Source of the DNA: Clostridia bacterium
GTDB lineage: Bacteria; Bacillota; Clostridia; Christensenellales; Pumilibacteraceae
DNA length: 64,000 nt
Assembly: GCA_022791915.1 (NCBI GenBank)
Contig: JAAWAB010000002.1
Coordinates: forward strand, 62,001-126,000
Direction: 5' to 3'
How positions within the stretch are numbered: position 1 is the first letter of the stretch; every line of letters starts with the position of its first letter. Made by a program: the position numbers and the translations under genes. Below are positions 35,669-44,172 of the stretch, one piece after another. The notes below the pieces were generated by a model. It had not been told where the DNA came from, searched no databases, and saw nothing but the letters and a program-made list of their open reading frames with translations.

Positions 35669-38600
35669 ACACGCCTCCCTTCTCTATATCGCACAACAAC
35701 GCCGCATCTTTGTAAAAAGCACGCAACCGCAGATTCGCATACACCCCGCTCATACCGTTTACGAACGGTTTGTCGCCCACTATCGCCAGTTCGGCATATT
35801 TGCCCGAAACAGGCGCGGCAACACGGAAATTCCATTCCGCCCCGTACGGCACAACGGGCGCCGTTAGGATAGATTTGGTAGCGCCGCCGTAAAAATTACC
35901 GCCCGCAAATACGGGTTGCGTTTGCATAAAATCCACAATACGACGGGGCAACACGATTCGCTCCGCCCTGTTCCCGTCCGTGCGCGCCAGATATATCTCC
36001 GAATCGGTGCGCTCTATCCACCAAACGTCGGCGCCGTATGCCGTCATTCTGCCGCGCAGTATTTTTCCCGCACCCTGCGCATAGTTCACGCCGTTGAGCG
36101 AACAGACCGCATTGCCTTCGAGCGAAGGCGTAAGCGCATACACATTCCGCTCGCCCGCAACCACAAATAGATTGCCCGTACCGCACGGCACGCAAGTAAT
36201 CTTTTCGGGCATTGTTCTCTCCCGCACCGACGCGCGCGCCAAATCCACGGCAAAAAGCGTATCGTCGCTCACGCACAACAGTACGTCGTTCATAAGGCAC
36301 AACGGACGAGTGAGCGGCGCGCCTATACGCACCGACGTAGAAATTTTGCCCGCCGCGTCAATATACGCAAGCGTACATCTTTCGTAATCTACGGGTTGCA
36401 CAATGTATCCGTTCCACAATACGCCCGTGCCTGTGGGTGCATACGGTAAATGTATACGTTCGGGAACGGATTGTTCCCCCGAAAAAACGCCGCGCAACGA
36501 CGCAACGAACAAAGCGCCGTTCGCCGCAAAAAACACTCTGTCGTTTTTTACCAGCAATCCGCCGCCCACTTTGCCCTGCGTGTCGAACAACTTACGGATT
36601 TGCCCTGCCGTGCCGCCGAATGCGGGCACGTGCATATTATTGCGGCAATCTCCGTAAAGCGACGCCCATATCCGTTCGTCCGACGGCGTCAACCGTCCGC
36701 TTGTTAAAACACAATCTCCGAACGGCGTTTCGCCCGTAAGCGTTTGCTTTATAGCGGGCACATTTCCCGAAATGCGCAAGCCTTCGCAACCGCGGAAAGC
36801 ATTGGGTTCTACCGTGCGTACGCTTGCGGGCAACCGTACTTCCGAACTTCCGCATGCGTCGAAAAAGGCATTTTCGCCCACCGTATCCGTACTCGCGCGG
36901 ATTTCCGTCACATTGCCGCATGCGGCTTTACGGTGCAATGCGGGCAAATACGAAACCAACCGACTGCCGAAGTATACTCCCCCGCCAAACACCGAAACGG
37001 GTGCTTGCGCCTTGATTGTACACAAATTTTCGCAACCGCAAAATACTCCCCGTCCCATTTCGGAAACGCTTGCGGGCAAAACAATATTTTCTATATCCGA
37101 AAACGCAAACGCCCCATCATCGATTGCCGTTACGCCCTTTTCCACAATAACCGATTTCACCGAACTGCCGCGGAATGCGTCGGCTCCGATTCGGTAAATG
37201 CCGCCGCCCACCAACACGTTCTCGGTGTCTTTGCCCGTATAGCGGATAAGTTTTCCGTTCGATACCGTAAAGTCGTCTTTGCGGAAAACGTGTCCGTCCT
37301 TTTTTATAACGGTACGACGTCGGGCAAGCACTTCTTCGATACGGCGGATAAAATCGTCGTCTATGCCGTGCGCCGCCGATTTATATGCATTGGCATAATA
37401 ATTTCCCGCTTCGTCTATGGGCGTATCGCACTCTTCGAGCATACGGTCGCTTTTACAGCAAAGCGCCGCTTTGAGCGCACCCCAATAGGCAAGATAACTG
37501 CGTCCGTCCTTTTCGATTGCCTGCGCAAAATACGCACCTGCCGACGCAAAATCTCCGCATAAGAGCGCCGATTCGCCCACGTTGCAATAATCGGACGCAC
37601 CGAATATGTTCCCGTTGCCCAACTCGGGCATGTTTCCCAAATCGAGCACGTCGTCGATTGCCGCCGAAAACTTTTCGTACCCGCGCGCCGACGCGTTTTT
37701 TACCAGCGCGTCAAAGGTGTTCCGTAGAATTCCGTCTGCTTTTTCGGGCGGATTCGCGGCAACGTAGCAAGCAAAATAATCTCCCAAACGGGGATAATCG
37801 CACGCAAGTAATCGGTCGAATCCGCACACCTTGTTCACGCAGAACAACTTTCGCGCATACAGTTCGCTCTCGTGCGGAAAATAGTCGAGCGCGCTTTCGA
37901 TTAAATCGTCGGCACGTCGATACAGCTTGCGCGAAAGCGCATAATCCACGGCACCCAACGTATGACGCAAAATGAATCCCGTGTCGCCGCTTTGCACCCG
38001 TTCCAGCACGGTTTTCTGCAAAAAGAAATAGTCGTCGGGCAAAAGTCCTTCTTTTGCCGCATTCAGTCGATCCAACAGCGCGGGGGCGTAAGAATCGGCA
38101 TAATCGTATTCGAACGCCGCCTGTAAGGCGCGAGACGCAAGCCCCGTTTTTTTGCGGTCTATGAGCCGAAGCGCCGCGTCGGTAAGCGTTTGCACATACG
38201 GTTTTGCCTGTTCTCCGTTCGTGCAACCATACAGCGCCGCATCGCATAACGCAAGCGCTTGGGGCGAAAACGCCGATTCGTCGGCGGCAGTAACGAATTC
38301 GCGTTCGTTACGCGTTTTTGCCGCGGCAAGATACGCAAGCCAATACATGCGAACGTTGCCGCACCCTTTCTTTTTGAGTTTTTCGTACAGCTTGCGAACG
38401 TCCGAAAAAGCGCCCGCCTGCAAATTGCGTTCCATTCTGCCGATATCCGCTTCTTCGTCGTCGATTTCGGCAACGGGCGAAACAATTCTTTTTTTACGGA
38501 CAAGCACGGGCGTATCGCAAGAAACGGATTCCCGCACGCGCAAAACAAAATTTCGTTCTTTTGCGCGCGCCGCACCACCCAACCTGCGCACTTCCGCCCC

Positions 38601-39371
38601 GAAGTTGAGGTCGGTGCACACTTCGAGAATATCCGATATCCCGTTTGCCAAAAGATTGGGCAATGCAAGCGAAGTGACGAGTTTCATCGGTTTTTTGCCT
38701 AATCCCGTAGTGCTTGTGCGTTCGTTTTCGAGTAGTAAAAATTTGCGGGCTATACCTGCCGACACCGTTTTTTCCACGGCGGTAAGAGTAGACGCAAATA
38801 CGTATGCCGCGCTTGCACAGCGGAGTGTGGCAATATCCGCCGACGCAAAGTCGGACGAAATGAGTATTCGATACCCGCGCGCCGAAAGAACGCGGGCAAA
38901 CTCCGCACATTCTTTATTGTGCGGGTCATCGGTAAACAACAATACGTCGTATTCCGTTTGCGGCGTAAGCGTTGCCGCACGCGCCGCTTCGATTCGTTCG
39001 AGCTTCTGCGAAAGCACACGGTCGTTTTCACATAAGGAACGCAACAACGTATAATTGGAATCGGTAGCAAACGGTTGCGGACGATAAGAAAACACCACGG
39101 GGCATATTGCGTTTTTTTGTTTGTTTTCTTCGATTCTGTTCTCGGCGAGAAAAAGACCGTAATATGCTTCTGCGCCGCCCACACCTATCATGCCGCGAAA
39201 AAAGGACGCCGCACCCACAAAATTATACGACGCCAGCTTATTATAGCCGTCGCTTAACTTGCCGTTTGAACGGTCAAGCGGTTGAAGGCAATACGCGCAA
39301 ACGTATTCTCCGTTATTTTTGTTGATAAGCGTGCCGCCGCAAAACGGGCAAGCAGTAGAAACATATTCCAT
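35652..39371 (-). CDS. Zinc ribbon / TIR-like / helical repeat / LRR / beta-propeller giant protein
   Basis: This is a 1239-residue protein. Residues 8-28 hold a zinc ribbon (CPFC, CAYC). Residues 40-135 resemble the helical linker that precedes TIR in many Firmicutes proteins (AEAYYGLFLAENRIE). Residues 141-255 look like a divergent TIR domain (YDVLLFTDDPHNKECAEF, SARGYRILISSD), but no W-x-x-x-E segment with the NADase glutamate is seen. A TPR-like helical stretch follows (about 310-690), then BspA-type leucine-rich repeats (IYRIGADAFRGSSVKSVIV, VTAIDDGAFAFSDIENIVL). A C-terminal region of short strands suits a beta-propeller. It is probably a cytoplasmic sensor or scaffold. Confidence 0.75.
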   Translation of the reverse strand: MEYVSTACPFCGGTLINKNNGEYVCAYCLQPLDRSNGKLSDGYNKLASYNFVGAASFFRGMIGVGGAEAYYGLFLAENRIEENKQKNAICPVVFSYRPQPFATDSNYTLLRSLCENDRVLSQKLERIEAARAATLTPQTEYDVLLFTDDPHNKECAEFARVLSARGYRILISSDFASADIATLRCASAAYVFASTLTAVEKTVSAGIARKFLLLENERTSTTGLGKKPMKLVTSLALPNLLANGISDILEVCTDLNFGAEVRRLGGAARAKERNFVLRVRESVSCDTPVLVRKKRIVSPVAEIDDEEADIGRMERNLQAGAFSDVRKLYEKLKKKGCGNVRMYWLAYLAAAKTRNEREFVTAADESAFSPQALALCDAALYGCTNGEQAKPYVQTLTDAALRLIDRKKTGLASRALQAAFEYDYADSYAPALLDRLNAAKEGLLPDDYFFLQKTVLERVQSGDTGFILRHTLGAVDYALSRKLYRRADDLIESALDYFPHESELYARKLFCVNKVCGFDRLLACDYPRLGDYFACYVAANPPEKADGILRNTFDALVKNASARGYEKFSAAIDDVLDLGNMPELGNGNIFGASDYCNVGESALLCGDFASAGAYFAQAIEKDGRSYLAYWGALKAALCCKSDRMLEECDTPIDEAGNYYANAYKSAAHGIDDDFIRRIEEVLARRRTVIKKDGHVFRKDDFTVSNGKLIRYTGKDTENVLVGGGIYRIGADAFRGSSVKSVIVEKGVTAIDDGAFAFSDIENIVLPASVSEMGRGVFCGCENLCTIKAQAPVSVFGGGVYFGSRLVSYLPALHRKAACGNVTEIRASTDTVGENAFFDACGSSEVRLPASVRTVEPNAFRGCEGLRISGNVPAIKQTLTGETPFGDCVLTSGRLTPSDERIWASLYGDCRNNMHVPAFGGTAGQIRKLFDTQGKVGGGLLVKNDRVFFAANGALFVASLRGVFSGEQSVPERIHLPYAPTGTGVLWNGYIVQPVDYERCTLAYIDAAGKISTSVRIGAPLTRPLCLMNDVLLCVSDDTLFAVDLARASVRERTMPEKITCVPCGTGNLFVVAGERNVYALTPSLEGNAVCSLNGVNYAQGAGKILRGRMTAYGADVWWIERTDSEIYLARTDGNRAERIVLPRRIVDFMQTQPVFAGGNFYGGATKSILTAPVVPYGAEWNFRVAAPVSGKYAELAIVGDKPFVNGMSGVYANLRLRAFYKDAALLCDIEKGGVYVAGI

Positions 39372-39436
39372 CTGTTTTCCTGAAAATCGTTTTTTCCTTC
39401 CCTAATCCGTTCGGGCTCTATATAAAAAGGAAATTC

Positions 39437-40537
39437 TCAATACCCTCTTTTTCTCTGTCCGATACAATCCAGTATCACTTCGGTGAGCGTATTTTCCAAC
39501 GTTATGAGTCCCGAATCGCGTTCTGCCAGAATATTGGCAAGTTCTCCGCTGATATGATTGATATCCCGTCCGCTCATTCCGTCGCTTGCGTCGGCAAGCA
39601 AATCGAAATCGATTGTATTGAAATCCGCTTTATCCAATTTTTTCATTTTTACGGCGAACAGCTTTTTTCTGTCGTCGCGCGTAGGAAGCGGAATAAATAT
39701 ACTTTTGGTAAAACGGCTCAATACGGCGGAATCGAGCGTATCTTTGCGGTTGGTTGCCGCAATGACAACAATGTTTGCGTTATCGGTATCGAAACCGTCT
39801 AATTGACGGATAAGAGCGGGCACCGCCTCGTCCGCCGTTTTGCTGTCGCCGCCGCGCGACTTGGCAATCTCGTCAAACTCGTCGCAGAACATGATGACCG
39901 CCGTTTTGCGGTTGCGTACCAGCCTGCGAACTTCGCCGAATAATTTATCGATGTTTTTGGCGGTATTGCCGATTAAGCAATCGACGAGCGACGAACAATT
40001 CGCAACTACAAAGGGCAACTTGATTTCACATGCCGCCGCCTTGGCAAACGTGGTTTTACCCGTTCCGGGAGGACCTTCCAACAAAATGTTGCCGCCCGGT
40101 TTCAAGCCGTACTTTTTATATGCGGCGGGATTGTTGAGCGGATTGATGAGCATACGGTGTATGGCGATTTTCGCCGTATCCAAACCGATGATGTCATCAA
40201 ACGAAACTACGTCGTTGGGTTTTGCGATATCGAGGTCGTATTCGTCGGTCGGGTCGTCTATGGGGCGCGCTTCGATTTTGCCCGACGACGGTCCGCCCGA
40301 GCGTGCCACTCTGTTATCGTCCGACAGACTTTCCGCCGCCGCAATGAGTTTTTTCACCGTGTTATAACGCGCCTTTTTCAACTCGCCTTCGCTGATTTGC
40401 GCGAGATCGCGGAGCGTTTCCGCCGCAAACAAAAAATACTTGCGCGCTTTTTCGTTCTCTCCCGCTTTTTTCGCCTGCATCGCTTTATTATAATATTCCA
40501 TGTACGAATCGTATAAAAGCGCCTGATTGTTTGCCAT
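39437..40537 (-). CDS. Vps4-like AAA ATPase with MIT-like N-terminal domain
   Basis: A 366-residue AAA protein. Residues 8-71 read as three amphipathic helices (SYMEYYNKAMQAKKAGENEK, ARKYFLFAAETLRDLA, KKARYNTVKKLIAAAESL), the pattern of the MIT domain of Vps4. The AAA core has Walker A GPPGTGKT (155-162), Walker B IMFCDEFDE with Asp219/Glu220, sensor-1 Asn263 in AATNRKD, and a second region LDSAVLSRFTKSIFIPLP, close to the Vps4 equivalent and keeping one arginine-finger position (Arg275). Vps4 pulls apart ESCRT-III polymers by binding C-terminal MIM motifs through MIT. Here two free ESCRT-III-like proteins and an ESCRT-III-FtsK fusion are encoded next to it, so the same job is likely. Confidence 0.88.
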   Translation of the reverse strand: MANNQALLYDSYMEYYNKAMQAKKAGENEKARKYFLFAAETLRDLAQISEGELKKARYNTVKKLIAAAESLSDDNRVARSGGPSSGKIEARPIDDPTDEYDLDIAKPNDVVSFDDIIGLDTAKIAIHRMLINPLNNPAAYKKYGLKPGGNILLEGPPGTGKTTFAKAAACEIKLPFVVANCSSLVDCLIGNTAKNIDKLFGEVRRLVRNRKTAVIMFCDEFDEIAKSRGGDSKTADEAVPALIRQLDGFDTDNANIVVIAATNRKDTLDSAVLSRFTKSIFIPLPTRDDRKKLFAVKMKKLDKADFNTIDFDLLADASDGMSGRDINHISGELANILAERDSGLITLENTLTEVILDCIGQRKRGY

Positions 40538-40590
40538 TCGTGTTTCTCCGTTCTTCTTTCCCTTTTCCTGTTACGACGGATTTTCCGTCT

Positions 40591-41172
40591 TTACGAATTC
40601 ATTCGGTTTTTCGCTTCTTCCAACTCGCGGTTGATTGCAATTTCTTCGGCGTCCAACTCGTTGGCAAGTTCGCGTTCAATCATCTTGCCGATTTCGTCGT
40701 TGGTGGATATACCTTCAAAATCCATATTGCCCAAGCTGTCGCTCATTGCCGTCATGAATTCGTCCATCATCATGGTTTGCTCGTTCATCTTGTTCATGTT
40801 GCGATTAAACTCGGACGCCGCTTTCTGCATTTCTTTGAAGTTGGGCACTTCGCCGAGTTGCATGCAAAGCGACTTCATACTCGAAAAGAATTCGCCGAGC
40901 ATACCCTGCACGTCGCGCGTGTCCATAACGATTCCCATGGTAAGCGACATCTGTTCCGCCTGTTTTTGCTGTTGCATAATCATGCGAAGCGCGTTTACCG
41001 CCATATTGTAACTCATTTTGTCGCCGCGCGCTTTTGCCGTTTTCGCTTTGGCAAGAAGCGACCGCCGCTTGGTTTCGGCACGGCGCACAAACGATTCGAG
41101 ATTTTCTATTGTTTTTTCCACCTGCTCGCGGGGGTCCACCTGCGGCACGGGAGTCTTTTTCCTTCCGAACAT
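40591..41172 (-). CDS. ESCRT-III (Snf7/CHMP)-like protein
   Basis: The 193-residue protein has the size and charge layout of eukaryotic or archaeal CHMP proteins. There is a short basic N-terminus (MFGRKK), then a basic helical hairpin (residues 15-75; RRAETKRRSLLAKAKTAKAR and NALRMIMQQQKQAEQMSLTM). A Met-rich middle follows (DVQGMLGEFFSSMKSLCMQL, EFNRNMNKMNEQTMMMDEF), then an acidic C-terminus (DEIGKMIERELANELDAEE). Basic first half, acidic second half and Met-rich helices are the usual ESCRT-III marks. It lies 54 bases upstream of the MIT-AAA gene, so substrate and disassembly ATPase are adjacent. It probably forms membrane-bound filaments. A plain coiled-coil protein cannot be fully excluded. 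Confidence 0.78.
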   Translation of the reverse strand: MFGRKKTPVPQVDPREQVEKTIENLESFVRRAETKRRSLLAKAKTAKARGDKMSYNMAVNALRMIMQQQKQAEQMSLTMGIVMDTRDVQGMLGEFFSSMKSLCMQLGEVPNFKEMQKAASEFNRNMNKMNEQTMMMDEFMTAMSDSLGNMDFEGISTNDEIGKMIERELANELDAEEIAINRELEEAKNRMNS

Positions 41173-41196
41173 CTGCTATTCTTCCTCCGCAATCCG

Positions 41197-42243
41197 TTAA
41201 TCGAGTTTCAGGTCGTCTAACGAAAATTCTTCCGACTTGGAGGCAGACTTCGAGCCGATTACATCGTCTAATTCATCCGCCATATCGTCAAATTGCATGC
41301 TGCCGAGCACGTCGTCGTTGGCGCCTTCGAGATAATCGGTCAGTCCGTTCCATTCCGAATCCATTGCGTCGGCTTCTTCCATGAATTGTTGGTCGGCTTT
41401 CTTTTCTTTTCTTACGTCGGTTTTCACCTGCTCTTGCATTTGCTGACGCTGTCCCACCGTATACGCTCTCGTCTGTTCGAGTTGCATACCGAGATTGGCG
41501 TTGATAGCGTCCACTTCGGTCAAATCTTCCTGGTCGCCTACAAGTTGTATACGGGTGAGAGCGCCTTCCAATGCGTTTTTCTTTTTTGCCAAAACGCCCG
41601 CTCTGCGATTGAGCCGCGCACGTACCGCTCTATCGGTGGTCTGCCGATATTGTACCTGCAACTGACGAAGTTCGGCGTTTGTTTCGGCTATTTTCGCTTC
41701 CACTTCTTTTGTCAGTTTTTCGCGCTCGAATCCGCCCATCGTGTTTTTGTAGCTACCCACCGACTGGCGCAATTTGTTCGCTTTGATTACATATCGGTCT
41801 GCTTCGGACTTGGCATTGGCGTAGCGCTCTTTATATGCTTGTTTGATTTCCTTTTTAGACGCCTCGCCTTTGTGCGCTTTATAGTACGACTTAAAGCCGC
41901 GCTTTTCGTCCATATCCATGGTGCAGTCGCACATTTTCTGACGCGTGGCAACGATTTCACGAATCACTTTCATGGTCGCTTCGTCTATATCGTCCGTTTT
42001 CTGCTCGTCGAACTGCTGATTGTATTCGCGCAACACTTCGCGCAACAAATTTTCCACTTCCAGCGTTTGCGGGGGCACGATTCCCGAAGGGCGTATACTC
42101 GAAAGTGCTTTGGATATTTCCGTTAAAGACTGCCGTGCCGCAGGCGTTTTGGCGCGCTCGTACAGTTTATCCACAAGGCGGGACATCTCGCTCAAATTTT
42201 GCAACGATTGTTCCCGCACCGCATTGGGTGAATAAGTCGCCAT
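41197..42243 (-). CDS. Long coiled-coil protein of the ESCRT-like operon
   Basis: A 348-residue, highly charged protein predicted to be almost all helix. Residues 1-110 form one helical part (LSEMSRLVDKLYERAKTP, LREVLREYNQQFDEQKTDD) and residues 135-260 a long hairpin (KYANAKSEADRY-like heptads, AKIAETNAELRQLQVQYRQT, RAGVLAKKKNALEGALTRI). The acidic tail repeats short motifs (LGSMQFDDMADELDDVIG, FSLDDLKLD). The tail pattern resembles that of the neighbouring ESCRT-III-like proteins, so this may be a diverged or adaptor member, or a PspA-like protein. It is two bases past the SPFH stop and 24 bases before the next gene. Confidence 0.6.
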   Translation of the reverse strand: MATYSPNAVREQSLQNLSEMSRLVDKLYERAKTPAARQSLTEISKALSSIRPSGIVPPQTLEVENLLREVLREYNQQFDEQKTDDIDEATMKVIREIVATRQKMCDCTMDMDEKRGFKSYYKAHKGEASKKEIKQAYKERYANAKSEADRYVIKANKLRQSVGSYKNTMGGFEREKLTKEVEAKIAETNAELRQLQVQYRQTTDRAVRARLNRRAGVLAKKKNALEGALTRIQLVGDQEDLTEVDAINANLGMQLEQTRAYTVGQRQQMQEQVKTDVRKEKKADQQFMEEADAMDSEWNGLTDYLEGANDDVLGSMQFDDMADELDDVIGSKSASKSEEFSLDDLKLD

Positions 42244-42245
42244 AA

Positions 42246-43004
42246 TTATTGTTCCTCCTTATTACCGCCCGACACCGCATCGATAATACTGCGAAGCTGT
42301 TCGGCTTGCCCTTTCACGATTTCGGTTTCGAGATTGGTTATTTTTCCTTTTTTGTGTTTTTCGATGATTTCTTTGCTTTCGTCGGTGAAATCCAGCCCTT
42401 CTATTACCACTTTACCCAAATGTAAGCCCATGGTTTCGAGATCGGGCATTTCGTATGTGATTGCCTGACTCAATTTGTTGATAGCGGCGGGAACAAGGGT
42501 GTAATCCCCGATTTCATTCAACTTATTGGAAAGAATGGGCGCCACTTTGGCAATTACTTCGCGTTGAATAAACGCCTCTATTTCCTGCGCTTCCACCACG
42601 TTGTCGGCTGTGTATTCGGCAGGCATTTGCGCCCAAAGTCTGCCTGCGTCGTGAATCATCACGTCGCAGTGTCCGAACGCGCACACCGAAACGGAAATTC
42701 CGCCCAATTTTTTATCTTCATACGAAACGGGCGTTTTCCCCACGCCCCAACGTACCGACGCGGGACGCTCGCGGTTGAACGCATAGAAGAAAACGGGCGC
42801 TTTTTTGTATGTTTTCGCCAGTCTGCCGCCTTCGTTCAAAAGCGTTTTTTCACCCGGACGGAATTCGCCCACGTTAGTGCCGCCCGCAAAACAAAGTGCC
42901 ACACAGCCGTCGTCTACCAGAATGCGCATGTCTTTTTCCAGTTTCTTGATTTCCTGTTTCCAAATCATCGCATCGGCGTGTTTTTCGATTCTGTAATCTA
43001 CCAT
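42246..43004 (-). CDS. SPFH-domain protein, YdjI-like
   Basis: This 252-residue protein has an N-terminal SPFH/band-7-like beta domain (DGCVALCFAGGTNVGEFRPG, FYAFNRERPASVRWGVGKTP) and a helical C-terminal part (EIEAFIQREVIAKVAPILS, MGLHLGKVVIEGLDFTDES, then a short coiled coil). The VRWG strand and order match B. subtilis YdjI, an SPFH protein encoded beside PspA, itself an ESCRT-III superfamily member. SPFH proteins form membrane-associated rings or patches. Its start overlaps the protease gene by seven bases. Here it may mark or organise the membrane site where the ESCRT-III-like proteins assemble. Confidence 0.85.
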   Translation of the reverse strand: MVDYRIEKHADAMIWKQEIKKLEKDMRILVDDGCVALCFAGGTNVGEFRPGEKTLLNEGGRLAKTYKKAPVFFYAFNRERPASVRWGVGKTPVSYEDKKLGGISVSVCAFGHCDVMIHDAGRLWAQMPAEYTADNVVEAQEIEAFIQREVIAKVAPILSNKLNEIGDYTLVPAAINKLSQAITYEMPDLETMGLHLGKVVIEGLDFTDESKEIIEKHKKGKITNLETEIVKGQAEQLRSIIDAVSGGNKEEQ

Positions 43005-44137
43005 TTTCTATTTTCTCCTTGCTGAATTTTTGTTATCATTTCCACGATTGTATCGCTGGTAACGGCAAAACTCATATCACCCAGCTTTTCGCCGCCTACT
43101 TCGCTGATGGTATACGTCATCAGTCCGAGCACGTTACCGCCCGCATCGAATAAAGGACCGCCGCTGTTGCCGTGATTGATTGTCATATCGGTGCGAAGAA
43201 CCATGCGTCCTTGCCCGTCCCGTTCCGCCGCGCGGGAAATGATGCCTTTGGTTACGTTTAACCCCATGTTGTTGGGGTTGCCGATAGTGAAACACTCTTC
43301 GCCCACCTTCACCGTTTGCGCCGACCGCATAAACAGTCGGTCGCCGTAAAACATATGCGGTCGGTTGCCCGTAAAGCCGAGCACCGCCACGTCTTCGGCG
43401 GACGAGAAAGCAAGCACTTCGGTGGGATACTTCTGTCTGTCGTCCCCCACGCAAATCCAAATATTTTCATACGGCAAGCCGTTGCCCGACAATATTACGT
43501 GCGCGTTGGTAAGTACGAAATCGCCCGTTACGATAGCGCCGCTTCCCGCGCTCCCCGTTGCCGACGACCGACTGCTTGCATGCACTTCCGCCACGTTGGT
43601 ATAGAGTTTATCCACAAGTTCCACAAAGTCGCCGTCGCCCAAATTATCCGAGCGGAAAAAGCCGCCCGCACAGCGCACGCCGTAGTGCACTTGCAACGTG
43701 CCCACGCATTTTTCATCGCCCTTTTCGGCACCCAACAAATAAAAGAACTTGGCTTTCTCATCGTCTTGCTCGGTGCCCCTGCCCAAACGGTAACATTCCG
43801 CCAAATGATACAGCGCTTTCATTTCGCCACGCACCGCCGCCGACGAAAACAACGCAAACGCCAACTCCGTATCCGCAACAACGCCCAAACCGTTTGTATA
43901 CGCAACGCCCAATTTCATGGCATCGGCAGGCGCAAACAGGTCGATGCCCGCGCGCACCGTTTCGGTTAATGCCGATTCCTTTGTTTCTTCTTCCTTTTCG
44001 GGTGTAACAACACGCGTAGCAACTACGGGCGGCGCGTCCCCTTCTATAAGGTCGCACGCACGCAGAACTGCCCCGCACCCCGAGCACGTACCCGCCTGCG
44101 CGGGAGTACGGCAATACGGGCATACTTTCACGGTCAT
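42998..44137 (-). CDS. Zinc ribbon / Sel1 repeat / trypsin-like serine protease
   Basis: A 379-residue protein with no signal peptide. Residues 6-28 hold a zinc ribbon (CPYC, CSGC, later Cys). Residues 70-150 contain Sel1-like helical repeats (KLGVAYTNGLGVVADTELAF, HLAECYRLGRGTEQDDEKAK). Residues 195-375 form an HtrA/DegP-type chymotrypsin fold with the triad His213 (LTNAHV), Asp249 (AEDVAVL) and Ser325 (GNSGGPLF). No PDZ domain is present. The lack of a signal suggests a cytoplasmic protease, unusual for this fold. In the operon it could cleave a partner on activation or process the ESCRT-III-like proteins. GGAGGGA precedes the start. Confidence 0.9.
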   Translation of the reverse strand: MTVKVCPYCRTPAQAGTCSGCGAVLRACDLIEGDAPPVVATRVVTPEKEEETKESALTETVRAGIDLFAPADAMKLGVAYTNGLGVVADTELAFALFSSAAVRGEMKALYHLAECYRLGRGTEQDDEKAKFFYLLGAEKGDEKCVGTLQVHYGVRCAGGFFRSDNLGDGDFVELVDKLYTNVAEVHASSRSSATGSAGSGAIVTGDFVLTNAHVILSGNGLPYENIWICVGDDRQKYPTEVLAFSSAEDVAVLGFTGNRPHMFYGDRLFMRSAQTVKVGEECFTIGNPNNMGLNVTKGIISRAAERDGQGRMVLRTDMTINHGNSGGPLFDAGGNVLGLMTYTISEVGGEKLGDMSFAVTSDTIVEMITKIQQGENRKW

Positions 44138-44172
44138 TATGTTCCCTCCTTTACAAACGGACGCGGACGCGT

